Origin: Deltaproteobacteria bacterium RBG_13_52_11
Lineage (GTDB): Bacteria > Desulfobacterota > B13-G15 > RBG-16-54-18
DNA length: 32,727 bases
Assembly: GCA_001797745.1 (NCBI GenBank)
Contig: MGQF01000074.1
Coordinates: forward strand, 37,071 to 69,797
Direction: 5' to 3'
A program made the position numbers and the translations under genes. Below, piece by piece: positions 21,445 to 29,274 of this stretch (its first letter is position 1; each line of letters begins with the position of its first letter). The notes under the pieces are model-generated. The model was given only the letters and a program-made list of their open reading frames with translations. It had not been told where the DNA came from and searched no databases.

Positions 21445-22410
21445 CTAAAGGCCTTCTTTGGACAAGCCTTCGACCAATTCCTTCTGTTTGGAGGTCAACT
21501 TTTTGGGGATCCTGATAACGATGCGAACATAGGCGTCGCCCTTACCTTTCCCCTTGAGATGAGGTATTCCCTCTCCTTTTAACCTCAATTTTGTATTCCC
21601 TGAGGTGCCGGGGGGGATCTTTACCTTTTTGATCCCGTTGAGGGTGGGTACCTCGATGCTCGTGCCCAAGGCGGCTTCACTGAAATTTATCTCCTGATCG
21701 ATATAGATATCATTCCCTTCCCTGTGGAATAGGGGATGCCTTTGTACGTTAACGCGCACGTAGAGGTCGCCGGATGGTCTTCCTCCAGGTCCGCTCTCCC
21801 CCTTTCCTGCTGCCCTCAGTTTTTTTCCCGTATCGATTCCAGGGGGGATCTTCACCGCGATCTTTTCGACCTTGCCTTTTCTCTGGAGGGAGACGAGCTT
21901 TTCCGTTCCCTTGGCCGCCTCCTCCAGGGTAATGGTAAGATCAGCGACCATATCCCTTCCCTGAGAGGGTCCAGCCCCCCCTCGGGAAAAATAATCAGCG
22001 AAGTCAGGTCCCCCCTCTCCAGCGGTCTGCTGGCCGGAGGGCCCGGTATAGGTGGTATACCTAAACCCTCTCCCCTTGCCGCTGCCACCGCCAAAGAGGA
22101 CGCTGAAGATGTCCGAGGTGCCAAAACCGAAATCCTTCAAGGTATCGCCTATGTCGAATCCCTGAAAGATGTCCTCTTGAGAGTATCGTTGCCGGAATCC
22201 CTCGGCCCCGAACATATCGTATTGACGTTTCTTCTCCTGATCGCTGAGTACGGCATAGGCCTCATTGATCTCCTTAAAACGTTCCTCGGCCTCTTTATCC
22301 CCTTTGTTCCTGTCCGGGTGGTACTTCAGGGCCAACCGGCGATAGGCCTTTTTTATCTCGTCTACGGTTGCGTTTTTGTTTGCTCCCAAAACAGCGTAGT
22401 AGTCTTTCAT
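21445..22410 (-). CDS. DnaJ-family co-chaperone, CbpA-like (no zinc finger)
   Basis: A 321-residue Hsp40. It has a J domain (1-70) with the YHPDRN motif that stimulates DnaK ATPase. Then a Gly/Phe-rich linker (FGFGTSDIFSVLFGGGSGKGRGF) and two C-terminal client-binding beta domains (LTITLEEAAKGTEKLVSL; INFSEAALGTSIEVPTLNG) follow. The four CxxCxGxG zinc motifs of DnaJ itself are absent, so it is the CbpA class. It lies 21 bases downstream of the ClpX-like ATPase gene on the same strand, implying co-expression. A functional pairing of J-protein and unfoldase is suggested by this layout, not proven. Confidence 0.92.
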   Translation of the reverse strand: MKDYYAVLGANKNATVDEIKKAYRRLALKYHPDRNKGDKEAEERFKEINEAYAVLSDQEKKRQYDMFGAEGFRQRYSQEDIFQGFDIGDTLKDFGFGTSDIFSVLFGGGSGKGRGFRYTTYTGPSGQQTAGEGGPDFADYFSRGGAGPSQGRDMVADLTITLEEAAKGTEKLVSLQRKGKVEKIAVKIPPGIDTGKKLRAAGKGESGPGGRPSGDLYVRVNVQRHPLFHREGNDIYIDQEINFSEAALGTSIEVPTLNGIKKVKIPPGTSGNTKLRLKGEGIPHLKGKGKGDAYVRIVIRIPKKLTSKQKELVEGLSKEGL

Positions 22411-22431
22411 AAACTTTTTCTCACCTGGCTT

Positions 22432-24192
22432 CTATTGTTTGTGTGCGTAGGCATCCTTTATTAAGCCATCAAAGTAGGTCTCAGGATCTTCAATCCCCTC
22501 TACAGGTATGGAGAAGGCGTTGACTCCTACCTTGTCCCGGATCAATTGCAGGGCAGGTTCAAAGAGGTTGTCTAATGTGGTGAGTATTTCCTTGATATCT
22601 TTCTCCTCCCTCACTATCCAGGTCAACAGGAGGTCCACGGCCTCATCATCGAGGTTGACCTCGATCGCGTGCCGCTCCAAGAAGGATTTTTCAAACCCCC
22701 GGATCTGGTAATAGGTGGAGAGGACTTCTTCGAAAGAAGAGTTCACGTCCGTCTCCTTTTTAATCACCTGATCCACGACGAGGTCCAAACGGCAATCGGT
22801 AAAGATGGCCCCATATCGGCTCAGAAATTCGGACTGACGGTCCTTTATATAGTTCTTCATCTCCTCTCTTTCGAGGGCCACAAGCTCTCGGTATCGCCTG
22901 AGCCGCTTTTCTTCAAGAGGATCTTTGAGCAGCTTTTTAAGCTCCTCCCCTGGATCCTGAACCATCTCCACCGTTACTACGAGTTCCGTGATGTCGGTGG
23001 AAGGGAGTTTCCTCTCGAATTTCAGGAGGACCTTTTCGATGGCGCTGATCAGCCCTCTGGCGCCGGTGTGTTCTTGATAGGCCATCTGGGCCATCTTCCA
23101 CAAGGCCTCATCCTCAAACTGGAGGCCGATGCCGTACGACAGAAAATCCTTCTTTTTGCTGTTAACAATAGGGCTGTGGGGGTTTTTCAGGATTTCATAG
23201 AGGTCCTGAATCTCCAACTGATGGAAGATGGCAACTACCGGAAGGCGCCCGATGAACTCTGATTCAAATCCATAGGCGATAAGGTCCTCGGCCGAGACAT
23301 GTTTGAGGTATTCAGCCTTATCATCCTTGGACTTGAGTTCCGCCCCAAAACCGATCCCTTCTTTGCTCATCCGCTTTTTGATGATGTCCTCGAGGCCATT
23401 AAAAGCCCCGCTCACGATAAAGAGGATATTTCTGGTGTTTATAGTCTTCTTTTCCCTCTTTCCTGTTCGGCGATATTTCTCGATGGCCTCCATTTGGGAG
23501 ATGGGATCATGGGGTACCCGGAGATCCACCTCTGTCTCTTCCATCGGTTTTAACAAAGCCCGCTGCACTCCCGTTCTCGACACATCAGGGCCGATAATAT
23601 TACCGCTGCTCGCGATCTTGTCTATCTCATCGATGTATACAATCCCATATTGGGCGCGCTCTATGTCGCCGTTGACTTCGTAGACCAGATCCCGCAGCAG
23701 ATCCTCCACGTCACCTCCCACATAGCCAGTCTCACTGAACTTAGTGGCGTCTCCTTTTACGAAGGGGACACCGATCTTCTGGGCAATGAGCTTAATCATA
23801 TATGTCTTCCCCACGCCCGTTGGGCCGGCCATAATGATATTGTTCTTGATATTGCCGACTGGCGGCTTAGAGCTACCCCTCTTTTCGGTCATGAATTTTA
23901 TCTTGTTATAGTGTGTGCAAATCTTGGTGGCCAAGATCTCTTTCGCTTCATCCTGTTTGACGATGAATGAGTTGAGATACGAGATGAGTTGCTCAGGCTT
24001 CATGTCGAAGTTAAGCTGGGGGGATGCCTTCTCCAATGTCTTTCCTTTTTCGCCCTCTTGCTCAAGGGAGACCTTGGGAACGATGGTGGAGACCACCAGT
24101 TTTACCTTATCACCATACTTTCTCTCCAAATATGTGTTCAATTCCTGCTCCAACTCTTTTTGGTCAGGAATCTTTTCGTTTGTATCCTTCAT
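22432..24192 (-). CDS. ClpX-like AAA+ ATPase lacking the zinc-binding domain, with C-terminal extension
   Basis: A 586-residue AAA+ protein close to ClpX in its core. Seen: Walker A GPTGVGKT (123-130), pore loop GYVG (156-159), Walker B IVYIDE (184-189), the ClpP-docking-type loop IGFGAE (280-285), FIGRLPVV (313-320) and sensor-2 GARG (377-380). It differs from ClpX in three ways. A charged N-terminus of about 65 residues replaces the Cys4 zinc domain. The RKH substrate loop is replaced by a longer Lys/Arg-rich insert (about 226-252). About 175 extra residues, helical and Glu/Lys-rich, follow the core. It may unfold proteins for ClpP or act as a stand-alone remodeler with the downstream DnaJ homologue. 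No clpP is in the window. Confidence 0.85.
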   Translation of the reverse strand: MKDTNEKIPDQKELEQELNTYLERKYGDKVKLVVSTIVPKVSLEQEGEKGKTLEKASPQLNFDMKPEQLISYLNSFIVKQDEAKEILATKICTHYNKIKFMTEKRGSSKPPVGNIKNNIIMAGPTGVGKTYMIKLIAQKIGVPFVKGDATKFSETGYVGGDVEDLLRDLVYEVNGDIERAQYGIVYIDEIDKIASSGNIIGPDVSRTGVQRALLKPMEETEVDLRVPHDPISQMEAIEKYRRTGKREKKTINTRNILFIVSGAFNGLEDIIKKRMSKEGIGFGAELKSKDDKAEYLKHVSAEDLIAYGFESEFIGRLPVVAIFHQLEIQDLYEILKNPHSPIVNSKKKDFLSYGIGLQFEDEALWKMAQMAYQEHTGARGLISAIEKVLLKFERKLPSTDITELVVTVEMVQDPGEELKKLLKDPLEEKRLRRYRELVALEREEMKNYIKDRQSEFLSRYGAIFTDCRLDLVVDQVIKKETDVNSSFEEVLSTYYQIRGFEKSFLERHAIEVNLDDEAVDLLLTWIVREEKDIKEILTTLDNLFEPALQLIRDKVGVNAFSIPVEGIEDPETYFDGLIKDAYAHKQ

Positions 24193-24401
24193 GGCAGCTT
24201 TTCATGCCTCCTGGTCCCTATTTCGCTTTAATATAACAATTGTTCCTCTCTGTTTCAATGGTTCTCAATTACCTTTCATTCTGCATCATCCGTTCAGAGG
24301 ATGTCAACCGAAGCTTTACTTTTGTCGGATAAGGTTATATGTTTTAGTTATAAAGCTCTTAGAAGAAAGCTGTTTTATTGGCGAAGGGCAGTTGTTATCA
24401 T

Positions 24402-25001
24402 ATGTCTCGTCTTGCTTCCTGTACAGATGATCTGATCCAGAGGATCAAAGAGACCCTGGCCAATCGCGAGATCAAGCGGGTGTCGGCAGGACCAGGCCTC
24501 ACCAGGGCCGGGGTCTTAATCCCCGTGTTCTGCAAGGATGGTTCATATCACTGCCTTTTTACCAGGCGGACCAATAGGGTAAAACGCCATAAGGGGGAGA
24601 TCTCTTTCCCCGGAGGGATTTACGACGCCTCTGATAAAGATATTGTGGCCACTGCCCTTAGAGAGGCCCACGAGGAGATCGGCGTGAAGCCTCGGGACGT
24701 CGAGCTCTTGGGGGCATTGGATGAAATAATGACCATGTCCGGCTTTATCGTATCACCCGTTGTGGGTTTCATTCCCTACCCCTATCCCTTTGTTCCATCT
24801 CCTGAGGAGATTGAAGAAATCATTATCCTCCCCCTCGCTGGTTTTTTCAAAGAGGGGGTTTTGAGCGAGGAATACAGGACGTATCAAGATAAGACCGAGA
24901 AGGTGTCTATCTACCAAAGTGGCGGGTACGTTATCTGGGGGGCAACGGCTAAGATCTTGCGGCAATTCCTCGAGCTCATTCCCGCGGGAGGGATCAGATG
25001 A
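24402..25001 (+). CDS. Nudix hydrolase, CoA pyrophosphatase-like
   Basis: A 199-residue Nudix protein of the NudL/YeaB group, which cleaves CoA to phosphopantetheine and 3',5'-ADP. The family signature is clear: LFTRRTNRVKRHKGEISFPG, then GGIYDASDKDIVATALREAHEEIG carrying the Nudix residues. The ATG at 24402 is chosen; a TTG eight codons earlier is an alternative, and neither has a strong ribosome site. Its stop overlaps the convergent LOG-family gene by 8 bases. It is divergent from the ClpX-like gene across about 200 AT-rich bases that probably contain both promoters. Confidence 0.87.
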   Translation: MSRLASCTDDLIQRIKETLANREIKRVSAGPGLTRAGVLIPVFCKDGSYHCLFTRRTNRVKRHKGEISFPGGIYDASDKDIVATALREAHEEIGVKPRDVELLGALDEIMTMSGFIVSPVVGFIPYPYPFVPSPEEIEEIIILPLAGFFKEGVLSEEYRTYQDKTEKVSIYQSGGYVIWGATAKILRQFLELIPAGGIR

Positions 25002-25647
25002 TAACCATCCGTTTGATGTATTTGATGATTTCGCTGGGTTCGTCGATGACCTGAATGATCTCCAGATCTTCTGGCGAGATGTGCTGTACCTTCAAAAGGG
25101 TGCCCTTTAACCAATCCAGCAAACCCTGCCAATATTCTTTCTCTACCAGGATGACGGGGAAAGGTTTGATCTTTTTGGTCTGGATGAGCGTGATCGCCTC
25201 AAAGAGTTCATCGAGGGTCCCGAACCCACCGGGGAAGATAATATAGGCCATGGCGTACTTGACGAACATCACCTTCCGTACGAAGAAGTAGCGGAAGCTC
25301 AAGTGGATGTTCGTATAGGCATTGGGAGGTTGTTCGGCGGGGAGGTCTATGTTCAGCCCTATAGACTTTCTACCTCCTTCCAGGGCCCCTTTATTGGCGG
25401 CCTCCATGATTCCAGGGCCGCCGCCGGTGATGACGTTAAAACCATTTTCTGCCAAAAGCCTTGCCAACTGCAGCGCCTTTTCATAGAGGGGATTACCGGG
25501 GCTCACGCGCGTTGAGCCGAAGATGCTCACAGCAGGTTGAACATCCGCCAGGGTCTCAAATCCCTCAACAAGCTCGGAGAGGATCCTAAAGAGCCTCCAG
25601 GAGTCTCTAATGGTAATTTCATCGATAAGATATTGTTTTTCTGTCAT
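24994..25647 (-). CDS. LOG-family / TIGR00730 Rossmann-fold protein
   Basis: A 217-residue protein with the LOG motifs GGGPGIMEAAN and PGGFGTLDE, plus AVSIFGSTRV at the N-terminus. In characterised members these motifs form a nucleotide 5'-monophosphate phosphoribohydrolase site (cytokinin-activating in plants, general nucleotide hydrolysis in bacteria). The conserved Arg/Lys (RKVMFVKYA) is present. The start ATG has AAGG upstream. It converges with the Nudix gene and shares 8 bases at the stops. Both act on nucleotides, but the opposite orientation gives no operon. Confidence 0.9.
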   Translation of the reverse strand: MTEKQYLIDEITIRDSWRLFRILSELVEGFETLADVQPAVSIFGSTRVSPGNPLYEKALQLARLLAENGFNVITGGGPGIMEAANKGALEGGRKSIGLNIDLPAEQPPNAYTNIHLSFRYFFVRKVMFVKYAMAYIIFPGGFGTLDELFEAITLIQTKKIKPFPVILVEKEYWQGLLDWLKGTLLKVQHISPEDLEIIQVIDEPSEIIKYIKRMVII

Positions 25648-25774
25648 GGAGGCGCCTTCTGAATATTCATCTCACATATTTATCAAAATTCATCTTGAAA
25701 ACGCGCGAACCCACCTATATTATGGCAAAGATTTACCCAAGTCAACGATATTTAAAAGAAAGTAGTTTAGCTGC

Positions 25775-27268
25775 ATGCACTACGACGTGATCGTCATCGG
25801 CGGGGGTATGGGGGGATTGACAACAGCTGCACTGTTAGTTCGGCGCGGCCTGCGGGTCTTGCTGCTGGAGCAAGGGGAGCGAACCGGCGGGTATGTGACC
25901 TCTTTTACGCGAAAAGGGTTCACCTTTGATGCTACCGGGTCTTTTCTTGGCGGGTGTGAGGAGGGAGGGGAATTTCATAAGCTCTTGGCCCAGACAGGGG
26001 CGCTGCCGCACCTTCATTTCCTCGGCATTGAGACCGCCCGGAATATCTACCCTGATTTCAGTTTCGATCTCCACCTCACGGGGGGCTTTGAGGAATATCT
26101 CAGCGAGGTAAAAAAGCGCTTTCCCGAAGAGCAAAAGGGTTTTGAAAAATACTTCGCGTTGCTCAGGCGGATCGGGGCGGAGATAGGCCGTTTTGAGACG
26201 ATCACGCGGTGGCAGATGCTCCTCTTCCCTTTTTTCTTCTGGCACCTCATCAGGTATGAGCGGGCCTCTTTGGGGGAGATCATGGATCAATCATTTCAGG
26301 CAGAGGGGATCAAACAAGTTCTCTCCTCCCTCCCTGCCCATCTCCCCCCTGCTCGCCTCTCCTTGCTCTTTACCGCGACCCTTATCAGCAAGGTCCTCGC
26401 CCAGGGGGTGTGGTACCCTCAAGGGGGGATGGGGACCATCGCTCAGGCATTGGAGACTGCCTTTGTAGAGGGGGGTGGTGAAGTAAGGCTCAAGACGGAG
26501 GTAGAGCGGATTGAGGTGGAGGGTGGTAGTGTGCAGGGGGTGGTTACCCGCGGAGGGGATTTTTTCCCAGCCCAGACGGTGGTGGCCGCCATCAACATCC
26601 GCCGTGCCCTCATCGATTTGTTGCCCGAGGAATATAGGGGGCGGTTCTCCAGCATGGTCCATACCTTAGAGTATTCCCTCTCTTCATTCTTGGTCTATCT
26701 GGGGGTGAAAATGGATCTTGACCGACGGACCTTACCATACTTTACCTACGTGAGCCCCGGGGATGCGCAGGTGGAATATGACCAGTTGATCAGGGGTGAG
26801 ATGCCTGATTACCCCGCGGTGATTATCACCATACCGACCCTCCTCGACCCCTCCCTTGCCCCGCCTGGTCACCACATCGTGCGCCTTATGACCCCTGCCC
26901 CCTATGGATTCCGCGATGGATGGGGGTGGAACGATCAATCCAGGTATCGTACAATAAAAGAAGAAGTGGCCCATCGACTCATCCGCCTGGTAGAAGGGAG
27001 GTATCTCCCCGGCCTCTTGAAGCAGAGCATCGTGATTGAGGCCGCCACCCCCCGTACGTTAGAACGGTACACGGCTAATGAAAAGGGCGCGACGTACGGG
27101 CTTGCCCCGACCCCTGGTCAGATCGGCAGGGGGAGGCCGGCCAACAAAACCCCTCTTAAGGGGCTCTATCTGGCAGGTCACTATACCCGTCCTGCACATG
27201 GGATCGTGGGGGCGGCCCTGTCAGGGAGGTTTGCCGCGGACATGATCAGCAAGGAGTACAGGAGGTAA
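25775..27268 (+). CDS. CrtI/phytoene-desaturase-like FAD oxidoreductase
   Basis: A 497-residue flavoprotein of the CrtI/CrtO/retinol saturase group. Seen: FAD motif VIGGGMGGLTTAALL (7-21) followed by LLEQGERTGGY, the middle YPQGGMGTIAQALETAF segment, and a C-terminal FAD contact GLYLAGHYTRPAHGIVGAALSGR. No transmembrane span is obvious beyond a hydrophobic patch near 150 (MLLFPFFFWHLI). It would reduce or desaturate a polyprenoid or other hydrophobic substrate. The ribosome site of the next gene lies within its last codons (AGGAGGTAA), so the two are co-translated. No other carotenoid genes are nearby, so carotenoid synthesis is not supported. Confidence 0.85.
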   Translation: MHYDVIVIGGGMGGLTTAALLVRRGLRVLLLEQGERTGGYVTSFTRKGFTFDATGSFLGGCEEGGEFHKLLAQTGALPHLHFLGIETARNIYPDFSFDLHLTGGFEEYLSEVKKRFPEEQKGFEKYFALLRRIGAEIGRFETITRWQMLLFPFFFWHLIRYERASLGEIMDQSFQAEGIKQVLSSLPAHLPPARLSLLFTATLISKVLAQGVWYPQGGMGTIAQALETAFVEGGGEVRLKTEVERIEVEGGSVQGVVTRGGDFFPAQTVVAAINIRRALIDLLPEEYRGRFSSMVHTLEYSLSSFLVYLGVKMDLDRRTLPYFTYVSPGDAQVEYDQLIRGEMPDYPAVIITIPTLLDPSLAPPGHHIVRLMTPAPYGFRDGWGWNDQSRYRTIKEEVAHRLIRLVEGRYLPGLLKQSIVIEAATPRTLERYTANEKGATYGLAPTPGQIGRGRPANKTPLKGLYLAGHYTRPAHGIVGAALSGRFAADMISKEYRR

Positions 27269-27273
27269 CATTG

Positions 27274-28863
27274 ATGGACTGCCTCTTTGTCCATGTGCCC
27301 AAGTTCAAGAACTACTACCGCCCCATCGGCGAGTACACCTTTATCAATTACATGCCTATGGGGGTCTTGGCCCTGGCCGATCTCCTCTCGCGCGAGGGGT
27401 ATGAAACTGGGGTCGTGCATCTTGGGGTGGAGTGGCTCGAGGATAAGGGTTTTTCTCTGATTGACTATATCGCCCGCAAAAAGCCGCGGATCGTGGCCCT
27501 CTCCCTCCATTGGCACCCCCAAACCTATGAGGTGTTGGAACAGGCGAGGAGGGTCAAGGAGGCCTTTCCAGAGGTCTTTCTCCTCCTCGGGGGATTGACC
27601 GCCAGTTTTTATCACCGTGAGATCATGGAGCGATTCCTCTGGGTGGACGCCGTCATCCGGGGTGACGGAGAAATTCCTCTGCTCCGGTTGACCGAGACCA
27701 TAAGCAAAGGTGGTTCCCTTGATCAGGTGCCCAACCTGACGTGGAGACAGGGTGGTGCCATCCAAGAGAACCCGCTGGCGTATTGCGCCTCTCAAGACAT
27801 GATAGATGGACTCTGCTTCACCAACTTTTCTCTGTTGAAAAATCACCGCACCTACATCGATTGGGTGCTCATGCCTTTTTTTGTCAAGGGGTTTTCCAAA
27901 GAGCGCAATCGCCTCTTCTTTTCCTTGAAGACCCGCATGTTCGACCTGATGGTAGGGAGGGGGTGCCCGGTCAATTGCACGTGGTGCGGCGGAGGGAAGG
28001 ATGCGCAGAGGCTCATTGCCGGACGCCGGCAGGTGATTTTCAGAGATATGGAGCGGGTGCTGGATTCTATCAGGGAGGCCCTGCGCTGGGGATATGAGAC
28101 CATGCACGTCTGTTTTGACCCCTACCCCCATCGTCCAGACTACTATCTCAAACTATTCTCGCGGATCAGGGAGGAGCGGCTCAAGGTGGAGTTCTTTTTT
28201 GAATCCTTCGGTCTCCCTACTAGAACGTTCATCGATGGGTTTGCCCAGACCTTTGGTCCCCGCTCCCTTCTCGCCCTCTCTCCGGAGAGCGGTTCGGAGG
28301 AGGTACGCCGGCGCAACAAGGGATATTCCTACACGAACCGGGAACTATGTGATTGTCTGGAGTACACAAGGGAGAAAGGGGTGAAGGTTGATCTCTTTTT
28401 TGGCCTTGGTCTCCCTTATGAACGCGAAGAGGATTTGAACGAGACCGCTCGGCTGATTGCGCGTAGCAGGAGACAATTCCCCAATGTGCAGGGGTTCAGG
28501 ACCTTCACCATCGAGATGGAACCAGGGGCGCCTTGGCAACGGCAACCAGAAAAGTTTGGGGTAGAAACAACCCTGCAGACCTTCTCCGATTTTTACTCAT
28601 ATCATAAAGAGGAAGGGGAGGGGTTTAGTGCGTTCGGTTATTATATCCCAGACTACTTCCCTGATCTGGGTGAGGATGCCGGAGAGGAATTTCAGAGGAG
28701 GTTGCAGGAGATAAAGTGCCGCCGCTTTTGCTTCATCCACCCTGATGCCCGCAAGAGCAGCACCCCCTTCTGGGGGAGGATGTTGTGCCGTGCCTCAGCC
28801 CTGATGGCGAAGGTAGTGCGAAGGCGGAGGGGGCGCAGAGGTTCTGATTCCTTGCTCTTCTAA
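27274..28863 (+). CDS. B12-binding-domain radical SAM protein (TIGR04190-like)
   Basis: A 529-residue protein. The N-terminal cobalamin-binding-like domain (to about 150; PMGVLALADLLSREGYE, LLLGGLTASFY, AVIRGDGE) precedes a radical SAM core with CPVNCTWC (Cys231, 235, 238). It ends in a strongly basic tail (VVRRRRGRRG). ATG 27274 is used, with GGAGG 7 bases upstream formed by the end of the preceding gene; a TTG one codon earlier is possible. Such enzymes often methylate unactivated carbons or rearrange lipids or antibiotics (family knowledge). Coupling with a CrtI-like oxidoreductase suggests a joint pathway on a hydrophobic or polyketide-like substrate; the product is unknown. Confidence 0.82.
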   Translation: MDCLFVHVPKFKNYYRPIGEYTFINYMPMGVLALADLLSREGYETGVVHLGVEWLEDKGFSLIDYIARKKPRIVALSLHWHPQTYEVLEQARRVKEAFPEVFLLLGGLTASFYHREIMERFLWVDAVIRGDGEIPLLRLTETISKGGSLDQVPNLTWRQGGAIQENPLAYCASQDMIDGLCFTNFSLLKNHRTYIDWVLMPFFVKGFSKERNRLFFSLKTRMFDLMVGRGCPVNCTWCGGGKDAQRLIAGRRQVIFRDMERVLDSIREALRWGYETMHVCFDPYPHRPDYYLKLFSRIREERLKVEFFFESFGLPTRTFIDGFAQTFGPRSLLALSPESGSEEVRRRNKGYSYTNRELCDCLEYTREKGVKVDLFFGLGLPYEREEDLNETARLIARSRRQFPNVQGFRTFTIEMEPGAPWQRQPEKFGVETTLQTFSDFYSYHKEEGEGFSAFGYYIPDYFPDLGEDAGEEFQRRLQEIKCRRFCFIHPDARKSSTPFWGRMLCRASALMAKVVRRRRGRRGSDSLLF

Positions 28864-28974
28864 TTTAAGGGAAGGGATTGTGTTGGGAAGTGATTTGCTT
28901 TTTATCCCTGACAAGGCTACAGTAATAGAGTATTCGATCAACATCCTACCTGACTTAATCAAAGGAGGTCGATC

Positions 28975-29163
28975 ATGTGCGAGTCTACGGCGTATCTGCT
29001 CAAGGATGGCAAAGAAGAAGAGATCATGGCAGACATCGCAACCATCATCCCTGTGGGCAAGAAGCTGCGCCTGATCAGCCTCTTTGGCGAGGAAAAGGAA
29101 GTTGAGGCCTCCATCGAGGAGATCAACCTCTTAGGGCATAAGATCCTGCTGAAGCCGGAATAG
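28975..29163 (+). CDS. CooT-family nickel-binding protein
   Basis: A 62-residue protein starting Met-Cys-Glu, the CooT-family hallmark in which the N-terminal Cys2 contributes to nickel binding in a small dimer (family knowledge). It continues as a compact beta protein (TIIPVGKKLRLISLFGEEKEVEASIEEINLLGHKILL). An ideal AAAGGAGG lies 6 bases before the ATG. CooT serves carbon monoxide dehydrogenase maturation in Rhodospirillum; here no cooS, cooC or cooJ is visible, so the client is unknown. It follows the radical SAM gene by 111 bases and may have its own promoter. Confidence 0.72.
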   Translation: MCESTAYLLKDGKEEEIMADIATIIPVGKKLRLISLFGEEKEVEASIEEINLLGHKILLKPE

Positions 29164-29274
29164 TACGCTCACCGCTCGATCAAAGGGTTGATATATATCA
29201 GGGTATAAGACAGTCCCCGCTGAGGCGAGCGCTCCCCGCAAGCGAAGCGTAGTGAAGGCTTTATAAGGACAAAC

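Noticed and set aside
25775..27268. Carotenoid phytoene desaturase (crtI).
   Set aside because: Family resemblance is general and no crtB/crtE or other carotenoid gene is nearby.
27181..28131. A 316-codon minus-strand frame.
   Set aside because: It is antisense to the radical SAM gene and the end of the CrtI-like gene, with no family match; a GC-rich shadow frame.
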